Positions 45,500 through 56,753 are shown, counted from the stretch's first letter. The stretch: 64,000 nt of DNA from Rutstroemia sp. NJR-2017a BVV2 (GCA_002946415.1 NJPS01000041.1:558001-622000), one strand, 5' to 3'. Notes: generated by a model from the sequence alone, not told the origin. Numbers and translations: made by a program.

Positions 45500-48400
45500 C
45501 TATTTGAGGGCTAATGTACTGTACGAATAATGGTGGATCTTCGAGAGATCAAACTCTGGGTTGGAGTCACCAACCAAATAAGATTATATTCTGAATACAC
45601 GAAACCAATTTTTCCCTTACAAAGTGCGTTTCACTGCCCTCAGCCCAATGTTTTGACTCGCCACGTTTTAGGTGGCGGTGGCTGACTTAATGTTGCAGCA
45701 ACAATTATTGGTGCAAAATCCGGTCACTATCTTTCCAAAAGCTCAGCCTCTGGTTCTTGAACATTTCTTCGAGTCTCTTTTAAATGAAGTGGGGTTTGCA
45801 ACAATTCGGACCAAATTCTAAAACAACTCCAGTTCCGGTCCATCATATCTCGGTTCCTAACATTCTGCCTAATCATCATACTTCCAATTCTGAACTTCAT
45901 AATGTATTATCTAACCAATTGAACAATAAATTTCTTTCTGCATAAATCCAAGCCATGATATCTCCAACCTCTCGAGTCTCGACCCATATCCTGCATCAAC
46001 ACCCATGCTGCACTTCTCTCGTACGACAATGCAGTTCAAACACAGCAAACCTCGCTCACCCCCGAGGTTACCATGATGAAAGAGCGAATAACTTTAACGT
46101 AAGTGCCAGTTGCCTTGCCATGAAGATCACCAAAAGTCATGCCACAACGAGCAGTCTAGAGCTTGTTATTTCAAAAGAGGTCATTGCGTCTGTCACTTCC
46201 TCCTTCGACCGACCGTCGGGAAGCAGGGATTACGTCCACTTTTTTCGCCCCAGTCAGCTGGTCCGCGCTTCACGTTGTCAGATGGGAAATTTTAACCTAC
46301 TTACCATTAGCCAATCAGCAATTGCGCGGAGTTATCACCGCGCGACATCAATATAGTTCTTCCTCAGGATTCGGAAATAGTATTGAAGTGCGACTGACTG
46401 ATCTAGGTATAGTTACTGACCTTTTTAGCTGATAGTCCAACACAAGCCCAGGCTTGGTCTTTTAGCAAGCAGTAGCACAACGACTCTAGCCTCTACTAGT
46501 AGGTAACTATCCTCTCCCGTGAATAAAATGTATTAGTGGAAATTTGTCCATCAAATAACTAGGGTCAGCAACCAATAGAACATACTAACATAGCTTTAGA
46601 GTCTGCCGGTGAAATTCAAGCGTAGCTCACATTGTATACCCCCAGAATCGCTAGATTAGACAGAAGTTGACCAAACAGAGGCGGGAAACCTTACCAACAA
46701 GCTGTAAACCCTTGCTATGATCTACAGCTTGTCAGCCATTCTTCGAGAACTGTATCCCGCCATTAGGGTGTGAAACAATATCCTGACTACCATGAAACCC
46801 GTTGAATGTACAGCTTTCTGTATCTACTTCCATATCTAGTTTGCATAAAAAGTCTCTTGCATTTATATTGGAGGGTGAGAGAAATACTAACTTTGGAGTT
46901 CGTCCCGAGGAAAACACTATCATTCGAATTAGAAGCCAAATAATCCAGAATAGTAAAGTGGTTGTTGACGTGGTCGGGTAGTACAAGTAAGTACAACCCT
47001 GGAATTTCCCGACGCCCCGCCCCCTATCGATAGGTACCTGACTGCCGGGTTCGATTTCGCCTAGTGGAAGGCTTGCGTGGATAAGGGTTTGAGACAGGAT
47101 ACCTTACATAGGGAAACGAGAGGCTGAGTGGACTTGGTAGCTAACTCGGAGGGTTAATAGCAAAAGAAGGGGTAGGTAGTCGTTAGGTAAATTATTGAGC
47201 CCTCCGACAGAAGCTGGGGTAACGGAGTGATCGTGTGAGACTAGTTCCTCGCATAGCTACAATACCGCGGCTTGGACTCAGAAGGTCATTCGGAAATAAT
47301 CCTCCCCAAGACTTCTTCTCATCAAGTGTCGAAATAGAGCCAGAAATTAGATGTTGCGGAGGCGGAGGCGGAGTTTGTCACCGTCACCCCGACTCATCGT
47401 TTGAATGACTCGTATGCCGATGCCGCTGCAGCCACAAAACAAAAAGCCACAAATCCACGACCGCCATGACCTTTTTCTGGGGAGAAGAAGTCGTTTCTCC
47501 AGAATGATTGGTGGCGGCCACTTGTATAGTACTTCACCGGCCCTTTTCTCTTCGGGCGTCTCTCCCCAATGCATGAAGTCATTTGTGCTGCCTCCTTGGC
47601 CACCACATTTTAAGATTATTGTGGATTGAAGCTGGTATCAAACACTTCTCACCATGAAGGTAATAATTCTTGGGCCTGGTTCAGGTTGGTGATCTTTCTA
47701 TCCCAGGCAAAAAGGGAGGCCTCTTTCATTGAAGTCTTCTCTCTTCTACTAGTTATCCTAATCAGGCATGCTTGTATAGCTATTCCTATGGGTAATTTTC
47801 GTGCCGTAGAAGTCATCCGGACTCATACCCGACAGGTATATTGGCCATTAAGAGGGAGTTATTTCCGTCGGGAAAGGTCTAGAATCGAGTCCGCCAAGCG
47901 CTCTTTCCCCATGTGAGAGCAATGAAGTTTGACGGCAGCCAGAACAGCCTAGTTAGCCGAATCACAAAGACGGCACAGTATTCGCGGCCTAACCCGGAAT
48001 GTAACCTTGGACTCTCTCTTTGGCTAGGGATCACCATGATTTTCCAACTACAATTTTGACATCGAGATCTTACACAAAACACGACTTCCCCAATCCGTTT
48101 TCGCTTCTCTAGGCACAACATCTTAGCTTGGCGAACAGACTAGTTCGGTACTTGGCGGGATAGATGAGAATAGGGGATCGTCGGTTGCGGGAATTAGGAA
48201 AGTTCGTGGAAACGAAGCACGTACCGTTTTTCGGGGAATGCTGCGACGTTTCTAAAAAAGAAAAGGCATAAAGGAAGTCAGAGCGGACGAACTTTTATGC
48301 GTGTCGAAGGGGAACTATGGCATGGTTGTCTGAACAAGGGCAGGTGCAATGACGGGGGAATTGAAAAACAAGTGCTACTATCAGCTAGAGTCTTTCGTTC

Positions 48401-48692
48401 GACTGGCGACAACGAATTCTCAATTCTCAAACTCCGTGGATAACTTCTCGTTGAACAAGCTGCCGTACAGATGCCTTTATTTATTGAGTATGGTGAATAG
48501 AAGGAGTATAGTGAATAGAAAGGAACGGCAGTTCCGTACAATGATGAGGAATGTCAATACAGCATAAGTGTTATCACTGTTATGTCTTGCTACTGTACCC
48601 AGCTTCGCCTTAAAGTCATGGCCATATTGATCCCAATATATTCTCTGTCCAAATCCTTAACTTCTCATTAACAAAGGCTCTTCTGTCCTCTC
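45500..48692. other. gene-poor stretch of about 3.2 kb
   Basis: Many short open frames, none with a recognisable feature. Frames such as 45955..46356, 47394..47606 and 47626..47916 overlap each other on both strands. Parts near 47000-47350 are purine-rich. No transposon protein, tRNA or long repeat was recognised. It may contain decayed sequence or long leader regions. Confidence 0.45.
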
Positions 48693-49403
48693 ATGAAAGA
48701 CTCCATAGAATACCCCAATCTCACCCTTAGAAGTGCCAGCTACCCCTCGACCTCTACCATACACTTCACCTCCCAGCAATCACATCCTGACTGGTTCAGA
48801 TCGCGCGGACATGACAGCATGAAGCGCATCGTGGATTGCTACGGCTTGGATATGTATCAGGATACAGACTTTCGAAGGGCTAGTGGAGCCATTAAGCTAA
48901 TGCACAAGAGAGAATTAATGGAACGAGGGAAAGAAGATGGAAATGCGGATGAGATTAGGCAGGAGAGACAGATCGCGGAATCTGGTTTGGATATCAAGCA
49001 GAGAGACGGAATCACCGTACTCAGAGAGAGTAAATCCGAGATTCGAGGTACTGCAGGTAATTGCGACATTAACGGTGATGGGAAGAGCGGAAACGAAAGC
49101 GAAATTGCTGGCGACAACCCAGAGACACAACCAGACAACATGGTGAGCATCATCGAGCCCGCCGACGCTATCAAGTCTAGCCATCTGGAACATGATTACG
49201 ATATGGGCAATGGTGTCGCTGATATCGCTGGTATCGCTGGCTATGCGGGAAGATACGAATATGAATATGAACGCTGTGGGTATGAAGAAGATGAGCAATA
49301 CTTTCCTGACTGTTATCATGCTTCTGGAGGTTATGGGGAGGGCTATGCGGAGATTGCGTTCCCCGAGGAGTATGCGGATGATGAGTGGGGGGTGAAGCAA
49401 TGA
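48693..49403 (+). CDS. hypothetical acidic protein (236 aa)
   Basis: A single-exon frame starting at an ATG in pyrimidine-rich context (CTCTC before ATG). I recognise no family. The middle is hydrophilic and charged, with RGKEDGNADEIRQERQIAESG. The C-terminal 60 residues are unusual, rich in Tyr, Glu, Asp and Gly (RYEYEYERCGYEEDEQYF, then GGYGEGYAEI). It has no signal peptide or membrane segment and is probably mostly disordered. The composition is protein-like and the antisense frame is worse, so it is likely a lineage-specific gene. Confidence 0.5.
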   Translation: MKDSIEYPNLTLRSASYPSTSTIHFTSQQSHPDWFRSRGHDSMKRIVDCYGLDMYQDTDFRRASGAIKLMHKRELMERGKEDGNADEIRQERQIAESGLDIKQRDGITVLRESKSEIRGTAGNCDINGDGKSGNESEIAGDNPETQPDNMVSIIEPADAIKSSHLEHDYDMGNGVADIAGIAGYAGRYEYEYERCGYEEDEQYFPDCYHASGGYGEGYAEIAFPEEYADDEWGVKQ

Positions 49404-49508
49404 GGGATGATGATGATGATTATGATGATTGTTGTGATGGAGAGGAAGGTGAGGATTATGATGGGTATCGTGGTGTGGATGAAGTTGAGGATGATGGTTA
49501 TCAGTAAT
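49404..49508 (+). repeat. GAT-rich microsatellite-like stretch
   Basis: An imperfect array of GAT/GATGAT trinucleotides follows the stop codon of the acidic-protein gene and probably lies in its 3' UTR. It encodes poly-His and Ile-rich artefacts in other frames. Confidence 0.7.
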
Positions 49509-49718
49509 GGCGATGACTATGATCATAACAATATTCTTAGAGCGAGGGTGCTTTTGGGAGATTAATCACTCCGTGGGCACGCTGGTACCGCGACTCTATT
49601 CATGGTTTCTTAACATTAGTTAGATTATGAAACGAGAAGATAATTATATTAGAATCAGTGATGTGCCATATGAACATTGCGGCAGTAGACCTCACACATC
49701 GGGAATAAGCATGAGTGT

Positions 49719-50271
49719 CCCAATGGCAGAGTTGGGCATCCTATTCCACCCAGGATTTTTCGAGCTCTAGGAATGGTATTCCAGCCCAGCCAGGTTCTGC
49801 TGGATGGTACCCAGGAATTTGTGGAATAATCCAGGATATCCTGAATAATTATCACATGATCGTACTAAAATGATCTGAACCACCTATTTAGGAATTAATG
49901 ACTCTACCTTTTAATATTGTACCTCAGCTCAGCTGGCCTTAATGCCTCAGGCATTAAATTAATAAGCCTTAAGCCACAAGCCACAGCCACAAGCCACAGC
50001 CACTAGCCACTAAGTCAGCTGACTAACTAGCTGACTAAGCCGTCGCCCCAGCTCCCGGCGATTAAATCCTCAATTTCTCAGGCCAAAATCGAGTAGTACA
50101 CTTATTAAAATCAGGCCAAAATCAGGCATCTTTACCCAGGAAATCCTGGGTATTCCACAGATTTTCTGGATGGTATTCCCATTCCTAGAAGTGCTTCTGG
50201 ATGGTAATCCAGGGTGGATATCCAGAAAATTCCTGGGTGCATTCCACTGGGTGCCCAACTCTGCCCAATGG
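49719..50271. mobile_element. MITE-like element with terminal inverted repeats (about 553 bp)
   Basis: The left end contains GGCAGAGTTGGGCA (49725..49738) and the right end its exact complement (50252..50265). The similarity extends imperfectly outward to CCCAATGG-like sequence and inward through several copies of CCAGGAAT, GGATGGTA and ATTCCA in inverted orientation. The interior is AT-rich and contains the AGCCACA array and an imperfect palindrome around TCAGCTGAC. No transposase frame is present. This layout fits a non-autonomous DNA transposon or an inverted-repeat relic. Target-site duplications could not be identified with confidence. Confidence 0.6.
49966..50041 (+). repeat. AGCCACA tandem array and short palindrome
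   Basis: Alternating AGCCACA and AGCCACT units followed by GTCAGCTGAC-type palindromic sequence lie in the centre of the inverted-repeat element. Confidence 0.7.
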
Positions 50272-50627
50272 TTCGTGGACTATATGACCAATTGTTGTTC
50301 AGATCTTCCAATTTTGGCGTTGTCATCAAAACATACGATTTATGCGCAAACCCGATCTTGAACATCCTGAAAGAGATCATAGAAACCGGAGCTGCAATCC
50401 AGCTACCCGGATCAAAGACGACATTCTGTAATTGGAAGGCTAACTCGTAACCCTAAGGAAAATCAAATCGCCAGCCATAAATAATGATATTCAACAGCTC
50501 GATTCCACAATATAACTTTTGATGCCGTACTAAAAGCTCATTCTAGACCTTAGTTATCTCCAGGAGGCCATCCGGGCTTCGTAGGTCTGGGCTTTTCATT
50601 CTTGCTATGATTTTTCGTCTTCGTCGT

Positions 50628-51528
50628 CTAATGTTTGCTCTCGCTGGTGCTGTGGGGTTGTACTTTAAGGTGTGCGCTTGTGGGTATGGGTTTAGTTGTC
50701 GTTAAGCCGTGTCCGTGGGTGTGATGGGTTTTCCTTTTTGAAGACGAAGATTTACTTGTTGCTGTAGGCTTCACTGACGTGGTAGGTTTGCGAGTGGTAC
50801 TTGCCTTTAAGGTTGTGGGCTCGGAAGTTGTGGTAGATCTGAAAGTTGATTTTGTAGACTTGGAAGCTTTGGTGGACTTGGACTTGGACGCTTTGGTCGA
50901 CTCGGAAGCTTTTGTCGACTTGGTTGAGTTTATGGATTTGAAAGTCGATTTTATGGATTTGGAAGTTATGGTAGACTTGGGAATTGTGGTAGACTTGGAA
51001 GTTAATTTTCTGGATTTTGTGGGTGTCCCAGTAGAGTGAGGATATCTGGGACGATCTTCAGGATCCCTTTCGTTCAAAAGTTCCACTGCCCATGGAACGG
51101 AATTGAGTCCATCAGTTGGAACAGGAAATGAGCCGAGGGCAGTAACTGGTGCAGCTCCTACATTGAGAACAGGTGGCACTCCAATGGTCGGAAGCGAGGC
51201 TTCCCCGCCGAGAGTTGGTATCAGCAACTCCCTGTCAACATTTGGAATTTGTATCCCGAGAGTGGGAATTGGAACTCGTCCACTATTCGTGCATGGCGGG
51301 AGAACCGCAACCGTTTTGCCTGCGACATCAAGCTGAATGCCACAGTTCACGTGAGCCTCTACAGAAATAGACAATATGGGAATGTCTACACCGAGATCCA
51401 CTAATCACATGTCAGATGAATTCCGTTGATGGTTATGGCAGCTTACGATTGATAGGTGCTGCTCTTGATAAAGGAAGACTAGCGAGGTAGAGTAGGGTAA
51501 AGCCTAGCAGAGCCTTGAAAGTCAACAT
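50628..51528 (-). CDS. secreted Ser/Thr/Lys-rich protein (two exons, 284 aa)
   Basis: The exons are 51528..51447 and 51400..50628, with a 46-nt GT-AG intron in phase 1. Exon 1 is a signal peptide (MLTFKALLGFTLLYLASL), with a likely cleavage near SRAAP. The next about 100 residues carry two cysteines (NCGIQLDV, PPCTNSG) and repeated [I/L]PTLG-like motifs. The rest is low complexity: Lys-Ser-Thr repeats such as STKASKSTKST, encoded by imperfect GGAAGT-type units, then a His-rich end (KRKTHHTHGHG). Heavy O-glycosylation is expected, as in cell-wall or adhesin-like proteins. There is no GPI signal at the C-terminus. The repeated region has a strong strand bias and could vary in length. Function is unknown. 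Confidence 0.7.
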
Positions 51529-51921
51529 AGTGTTAAGTTTCTCTTTCTTCTGTAGAGATTCACAAGATCCTGAAACTAACAGTTGACTACAAGTGCGTAG
51601 AGCAAGCCATACATTATATATGTTTAGACCGAGCCTGGTGCCTTCACATCATATCACTCCCATTGATCAATCTGAAACGTCGGCGAGGTGAAGGAATGTA
51701 TGGAGGCACATCCCTTGGCATTTGATGTGGCCGTCGGGAGGAATGCATCCGCCACTTCCATTCAAGCGAGACAAATAGACGATAAGGCGTGCTAGGAAGG
51801 GTGTTTGCTCGTCAATGAGAGGGATGATCCATTCCACAACACGGCAGTGATGGACCTTCATCATTGCACGCCCTGCCTACATTGCAGTAAAGGGCCGTCA
51901 ATCGCAATTCAGCAAGTTCGT
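51529..51921. other. intergenic; orphan frame with GCIPxDG motif
   Basis: The minus-strand frame 51667..51864 contains GGCIPPDGHIKCQG but has no signal peptide or splice support. It may be an exon remnant of a small secreted protein. The rest is the promoter of the Ser/Thr-rich gene and the 3' flank of RRP40. Confidence 0.35.
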
Positions 51922-52709
51922 TCAAGAGTCGCGCCCGAGCTTCCGAGCAAGCTTCTTCTGATCGTCTATGGAGAGATGTTTTTCATCTGTTTCTTGTATC
52001 GCCCTGCCAATCGCTAAGGTTGTTTTGATAGTCTTGCTGTCCACCCATACCTTCCCATTTCGTCCTACTGCTATCTCAAATGCAACGCCAGCTGCTCCAA
52101 GTTCTTCCAGAATAACAAGCCCGCCTTGGTCTGCCGGTTTAGCCATCATCATGCGTCTTGCCATGCCCAAAGAGATATTGAAAATCATTCCACCAGTCAA
52201 TGGACCCAGTCCTTCAGATTTGCCTGTTGAAGAAGATACACATTCAACCTCTGGATCCATATGCTTGTTTGCCAGTGTAATTCGTGCATAGACTAATGCT
52301 CCATTTGCAAGTTGAGGCCGTGTCTTTTTTGTCGCGCCCTCGAATGAGAGTTGTGGTAGAGAGGCATTAGGGGCGAAATCGCTAAGACTAGCATAATAGA
52401 CATCTTGGGCAGATTTTTGTATCGTCGCAATCACAAGGTCGCCTACGGCAGGTATATACTAAACGCGCAATGTTAGCCTTTGGTAAGTAGATTTGCGACA
52501 GCTTGCTCCCTTACCCGGCCAGCATTGTATTCAATCCAAATAGCATTCTTTCTAGCATCCGTCCGTAACTGCCCTGCGACCATTGGCACGACTGTATTCG
52601 GTTGAGCATGGCGGAGCCCGGGGCCAAGCTTTAGAGGTAAAGTCGGGTGAGATGGTAACAGTGCAGGATCGATGTGATCCCCTGGGAGAACGAATGTTGC
52701 TGTCGACAT
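51922..52709 (-). CDS. RRP40: RNA exosome cap subunit Rrp40 (two exons, 243 aa)
   Basis: A cap subunit of the nuclear and cytoplasmic RNA exosome, which feeds RNA to the ring and the Dis3/Rrp6 nucleases. The exons are 52709..52515 and 52458..51922, with a GT-AG intron in phase 0. The N-terminal domain begins MSTATFVLPGDHIDPALLPS, typical for Rrp40. The S1 domain follows with YIPAVGDLVIATIQKSAQDVY and the usual strand LANGALVYARITLANKHMDPEVEC. The C-terminal KH domain contains FEIAVGRNGKVWVDS, a hallmark of Rrp40/Rrp4 proteins. Length and domain order are standard. It is divergent from SSZ1 with about 460 nt between the starts. Confidence 0.93.
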
Positions 52710-53169
52710 TGTGGTGTTACGAGCACGATCGCAGTCTCTCTCTCTGTATGACCGTTTCTCTGGTAGATGGAGCAGTGGTGAGAAGCTGAGAGCCGGAGTT
52801 CGTGATAGCTTCAAATTGCCAGAGGAGGATTCTTTGAATTGTTAGAGGAGATATTGAAGCTTTTGTGTAGCTCGACGGCGGGCAAACAAAAAAAAGTTCC
52901 GAGCGCCTCAACCCCTCAGCCTTGCGTAATTCTCAGGCAAGGCACAACTTTAAAACAACGAGGCTAATGTGGGGGGCTAAAACTGTGGCGCTAGCGAAAT
53001 TTATCGATGGCCCTTTCCCAAAGGTAAAAAAAAGTTTCTCGATTTTGTGAGGTTAGAGTGTTGACGATTTTAGAAAAACGAAGTTATTCGCATTTTAAAG
53101 ACAAGACACCTAGTCCTTCTTTATATCCTCTCACTACATCCCTTTACCTTTTTTATGCTCTTCTTCGAG
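52710..53169. promoter_or_regulatory. bidirectional promoter between RRP40 and SSZ1
   Basis: This 460-nt stretch separates two divergent translation and RNA-metabolism genes. It holds A- and T-runs and pyrimidine-rich leader sequence before the SSZ1 ATG. No specific regulator site is assigned. Confidence 0.5.
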
Positions 53170-55022
53170 ATGGCCGAGGAAACCAGTGCGTCAAACGGCT
53201 CGGTATCTGGGCCTGGAGAAAGGAATGCAATTGGTATTTCATTCGGAAACTCCAACAGTTCAATCGCATACACAAGTGCAGAAGATAAGGCTGAAGTTAT
53301 TGCCAACGAGGACGGTGGTAAGTATATAGTGGTGGTCTGGGAGATATGGAGGGGTAGTTGATTGACATCTTTCGTAGATCGTCAAATCCCTTCTATTTTA
53401 TCATATATTCACGGAGACGAGTATTATGGCCAACAAGCCAAGCAGCAACTTGTTCGCAACAACCAAAACACCGTCGCATATTTCAGAGATTTCCTCGGAC
53501 AAGAGTAAGTAATTTGGGAACTTGTCTTGCAAACCAGAAAGTAAATACTAATAAAGTTCTCTTGATTTGTAGCTTCAAGTCAATAGATCCCACACACTGC
53601 CATGCCTCAGCACATCCTTTAGAGCACGAATCGACAGTCGCCTTTAAGGTTCAAGATAAAGAGGAGGGTGAACCATCTTTGCTCACTGTGTCTGAGGTTA
53701 CAACTCGTCTGATTCGTCGACTCGCACAATCCGCTTCGGACTTTTCAGGCAAGGAGATTAACTCAGCTGTGCTCACTATCCCCACCAACTTTTCCGACAA
53801 ACAGAAAGCTGCTTTGGCTAAAGCCGTGAACGATGCCGGGTTGGAGGTTCTTCAATTCATCCACGAGCCTGTGGCTGCTCTGTTGGCATATGACGCTAGA
53901 CCGGAGACCAAGGTTACAGACAAGAATGTGATCGTAGCAGATCTTGGAGGAACCCGCTCAGACGTCGCAGTTATTGCATCAAGAGGTGGAATGTACACTA
54001 TCCTGGCTACCGCACATGACTACGAGTTTGCCGGTGTTCACTTGGACAAGGTTCTGATGGACCACTTCTCCAAGGAATTTATCAAGTGGAACTCAATTGA
54101 TCCCCGAGAGAACGCTAGAAGTCTCGCAAAGCTGAAGTTGGAAGCCGAGGCCACCAAGAAAGCACTCAGTATTGGAACGAACGCCAGCTTCAGTGTGGAG
54201 AGTTTGGCCGAAGGTATTGATTTCTCTTCCACAATCAACAGATTACGGTACGAGACAATCGGACGTAAAGTGTTCGAAGGATTCAACAGGTTGATCGAGG
54301 GCGTTGTGAAGAAGGCAGGGCTCGACGTTTTGGAAATTGATGAAATCATTTTGTCAGGTGGTACATCGCACACACCTAAAATTGCATCTAACGTACAATA
54401 TCTCTTTCCCAAGGCTACAGTCCTTGCACCCTCAACAACACCAACCGCCATCAACCCATCCGAATTGCAAGCCCGTGGAGCCGGATTACAAGCCTCCCTC
54501 ATCCAAGAATATGAGGCCGAGGATATTGAACAATCCACTCACCCCGCCGTTACCGCTGTACCACATCTCACCCATGCTATTGGTGTACTGTCAATTACTG
54601 GAGACTCTGAGAAGGGAGTCTTCACACCTATTGTTGCCGCCGAAACTGCTGTCCCAGCACGAAGAAGTATCGAAATCGCTACTCCCAAGGAAGGTGGTGA
54701 TGTTCTCATCAAGATCGTCGAGGGAGGCTCCTACATCAAAGTCACCAAGCCCGAGCCAAAGCCCAAGTCCAACGGCGCCAAGGTTGCTGACGCCGGATCT
54801 GACGACTCCGAGGAGGATGACAGTGAAGAAGAGGAAGAGGAGCTGAGAGAAAAGGTGTGGAAGGTTGGAAATGTCCTCGCTGAGGCAGCTGTCAAGGGCG
54901 TGAAGAAGGGAGGCAAAGTTGAGATCACAATCAACATTACCAAGGATTTGGGTGTGACTGTAACCGCTCGTGAAGTCGGAGAGAAGGGAGGCGTTCGAGG
55001 AACCTTGGCCGCTCCTCAATAA
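53170..55022 (+). CDS. SSZ1: ribosome-associated Hsp70-like protein Ssz1 (three exons, 574 aa)
   Basis: An atypical Hsp70 that forms the ribosome-associated complex with the J-protein Zuo1 and stimulates Ssb during co-translational folding. The exons are 53170..53317, 53378..53504 and 53573..55022, all GT-AG, with phases that close. The ATPase domain starts AIGISFGNSNSSIAYTS, where canonical Hsp70s have a DLGTT-like loop; the changed loop is expected for Ssz1. Other ATPase blocks are VLTIPTNFSDKQKAALAKA, VIVADLGGTRSDVAV and EIILSGGTSHTPKIASNV. The C-terminal substrate domain is short, with an acidic insert (SDDSEEDDSEEEEEE). There is no EEVD ending. The length of about 570 residues is normal for filamentous-fungal Ssz1. 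Confidence 0.95.
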
Positions 55023-55254
55023 TTGAATCATCATGCCATGATTTTATACGCGCTGGGTTAGGTTATAGATAGCGGCTCGTCATGATCGTCAAAAGTGATA
55101 GACTATACCGAATGAAAAAAGTTCTCAATCCTTACATCCTAAGACACCACGTATCTATGATCTGGAAGTATGACATGTGGTTTGCCATATGAACTTTATT
55201 AGTTCATATCTATATAGAAAACATCAAATGAAAGCAGGCCAATAGACAAGGGAG
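55023..55254. other. convergent 3' intergenic of SSZ1 and GNAT gene
   Basis: A short stretch between two converging stop codons, with no coding support. It presumably contains both poly(A) regions. Confidence 0.55.
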
Positions 55255-56205
55255 CTATCGAACAGGTTTCCTAACCATCCACCTCCGTACATACTCTCCA
55301 CTTTCCCCAAACTTCCCAAGATCCATAGCAGCCTCCTCCTTCGTTTCCCACCCAGCTCGTTCATAAAACCCTTTCGCATCCGGCGTGCTCACCAACCAGA
55401 TATCCACGCCCATTTCATCCGCTTTCTGCATTCCCCATTCCAGTAACCTCTTACCCACCCCACGGTTCTGGTACACTGGATCAACAAAACATAGATCCAG
55501 CACTAGGGAACATGTGAGTTCATCAATAGCGAATAGCAATAGCAACAGACCCAATTAGAAAATGCCCCCACCCGCCCCTCCAAAAATAGTCAAAAAGGCG
55601 TCAAAAAGATACATACAACAGTGGGGATTCGCTGGTGGTCACCCACCCAACTACTAATCCACCGATTCAAGACTTGTGTATGGCAGAGCGGACGGGATGC
55701 CCAATTCTCCTTGATCTATGGTCGTATGTATTTGCTTCCCTTTTGCACAAACTTATATAACCAAAGCGGACAAAAAGAACTCACTCATATCCCTCCCCTT
55801 AACATAATCCCTCTTCTTCGCCTCCCCAAAACACGTAATCTTCTGCATAAAAAACTCCATATTCATCCCCTCAGGCGGATTCCAGCCCGATGTCTCCACA
55901 TCTTTCGGATCGCTTCGTAGATCTAGGTTTTTGTTGCCGCTTTCATCTGCGGCACTAGCGGGCAAATACCATAACGCGAACCCGGCGATCTGGCCATCGA
56001 TCTCGACTTTCATGGTGCATCGGGTAGAGCTGTGAGTAGGGATCAGGAGATGCGTGATGGCGGAGTCGTGGGCCCCGGGAGGGGTGTTGCCCCAGACGAT
56101 GCGGAAGGCGGCGTCGTGGGTGGAGAAGGCGGAGGTGCTGATTGTAGCAAGGCGGGGGATGTCGGATTCGGAGGCGGGGGAGAGTTTGAGTTCTGGGGAG
56201 GGCAT
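55255..56205 (-). CDS. GNAT-family N-acetyltransferase (two exons, 222 aa) with 5S rRNA gene in its intron
   Basis: A GCN5-related acetyltransferase that would transfer an acetyl group from acetyl-CoA to an unknown amine. Exon 1 (56205..55785) begins LKLSPASESDIPRLATISTSAF, the usual first strand and helix, and contains IDGQIAGFALWYLP. Exon 2 (55502..55255) carries LCFVDPVYQNRGVGKRLLEWG, the acetyl-CoA pyrophosphate loop (Q/R-x-x-G-x-G/A), then WLVSTPDAKGFYERAGW. The 282-nt intron begins GTGAGT and ends CCTAG in phase 1, and total length is a whole number of codons. Inside that intron, on the same strand, lies a complete 5S rRNA-like gene (55611..55729). I first read that stretch as an exon, but its frame contains a stop and the nucleotide sequence is 5S. 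The protein is typical of many fungal GNATs of unknown substrate. Confidence 0.82.
55592..55607 (-). terminator. RNA polymerase III terminator of 5S gene
   Basis: On the transcribed strand two runs of five T follow the end of the 5S sequence (55607..55603 and 55596..55592), with a third run further on. The first run, a few bases after the mature end, is the expected stop signal. Confidence 0.7.
55611..55729 (-). rRNA. 5S ribosomal RNA (119 nt), intronic
   Basis: The minus strand starts ACATACGACCATAG and ends TGTTGTATGT. The two ends pair as helix I over nine positions. The interior holds the conserved blocks GGGCATCCCGTCCGCTCTGCC, split over loop B and helix III, and TTAGTAGTTGGGTGGGTGAC. 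CCACCAGCGAATCCC follows, the loop E/helix IV region and internal promoter. The length of 119 nt is normal. Filamentous ascomycetes carry 5S genes dispersed in the genome and often variable between copies, which fits. It lies in the same orientation within an intron of the GNAT gene, with T-runs downstream. Whether it is expressed or one of the divergent 5S variants cannot be told from this sequence alone. Confidence 0.9.
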
Positions 56206-56753
56206 TTTGAAGGCGTTGGAGTAGCGGTGGTAGGAAATGGCTGGAGTCTGAGTGTTTGTGATGGAGGCCTAGAGGGTGGGGGTCAGGGGATGTCACGTGG
56301 AGAGGAAGGGGTATATGTAAGATTGGGGGCGGAAAGGATCAGCAGCAGGGGGGAGGTGAGTCAAGAATAAAGTAAGATATTCGAGAGGACATCGAATGTT
56401 GAGACATATTCTCAATCTAGATTCTAGAGCCAGTTGTTTCCGATGTGCAAAGCCCGATCAGTTGTTCGCAACCTTCCAGTTCGTTGTGCCCAGGAAAGCC
56501 TCCCTTGTCCATCGACTTTTATCCATTCTAAAAATCCCCTTAGTATTCGAGAGCTTGAGCCAGATTCCGACATAGCACCAAAGACCGTAGATCAGCACTT
56601 GCCGAGAAATCAGTAATGAAGATGACAACCTGTTTTAAAACGACAAAAACAGTAAGATGCGCAAATCTCTAAGATCAACAACCTCGACGCATTAATCGTA
56701 CAATCATATCACCATAGCCCAAAACGGCCACGAGATGCTCAAATATCGAACCT
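56206..56753. other. intergenic upstream of GNAT gene
   Basis: Promoter side of the GNAT gene and 3' flank of the ammonium transporter. The open frames here are antisense shadows. G-rich sequence precedes the GNAT start. Confidence 0.5.

Noticed and set aside
47041..47070. tRNA-like GGGTTCGATTTCGCC sequence
   Set aside because: It resembles a B box, but no acceptor stem, anticodon arm or A box can be built around it.
48915..49526. 203-codon minus-strand frame starting in a His-rich run
   Set aside because: The His run comes from the GAT microsatellite, and the rest is antisense to the acidic protein gene, which has better composition.
54038..55034. Minus-strand frames over SSZ1
   Set aside because: They are shadows of a well-supported Hsp70-type gene and carry no motif of their own.
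55617..55715. Possible middle exon of the GNAT gene
   Set aside because: The stretch has AG before and GTATGT after it, but the frame set by exon 1 meets a stop, and the nucleotides are those of 5S rRNA. Direct joining of the outer exons gives a closed codon count.
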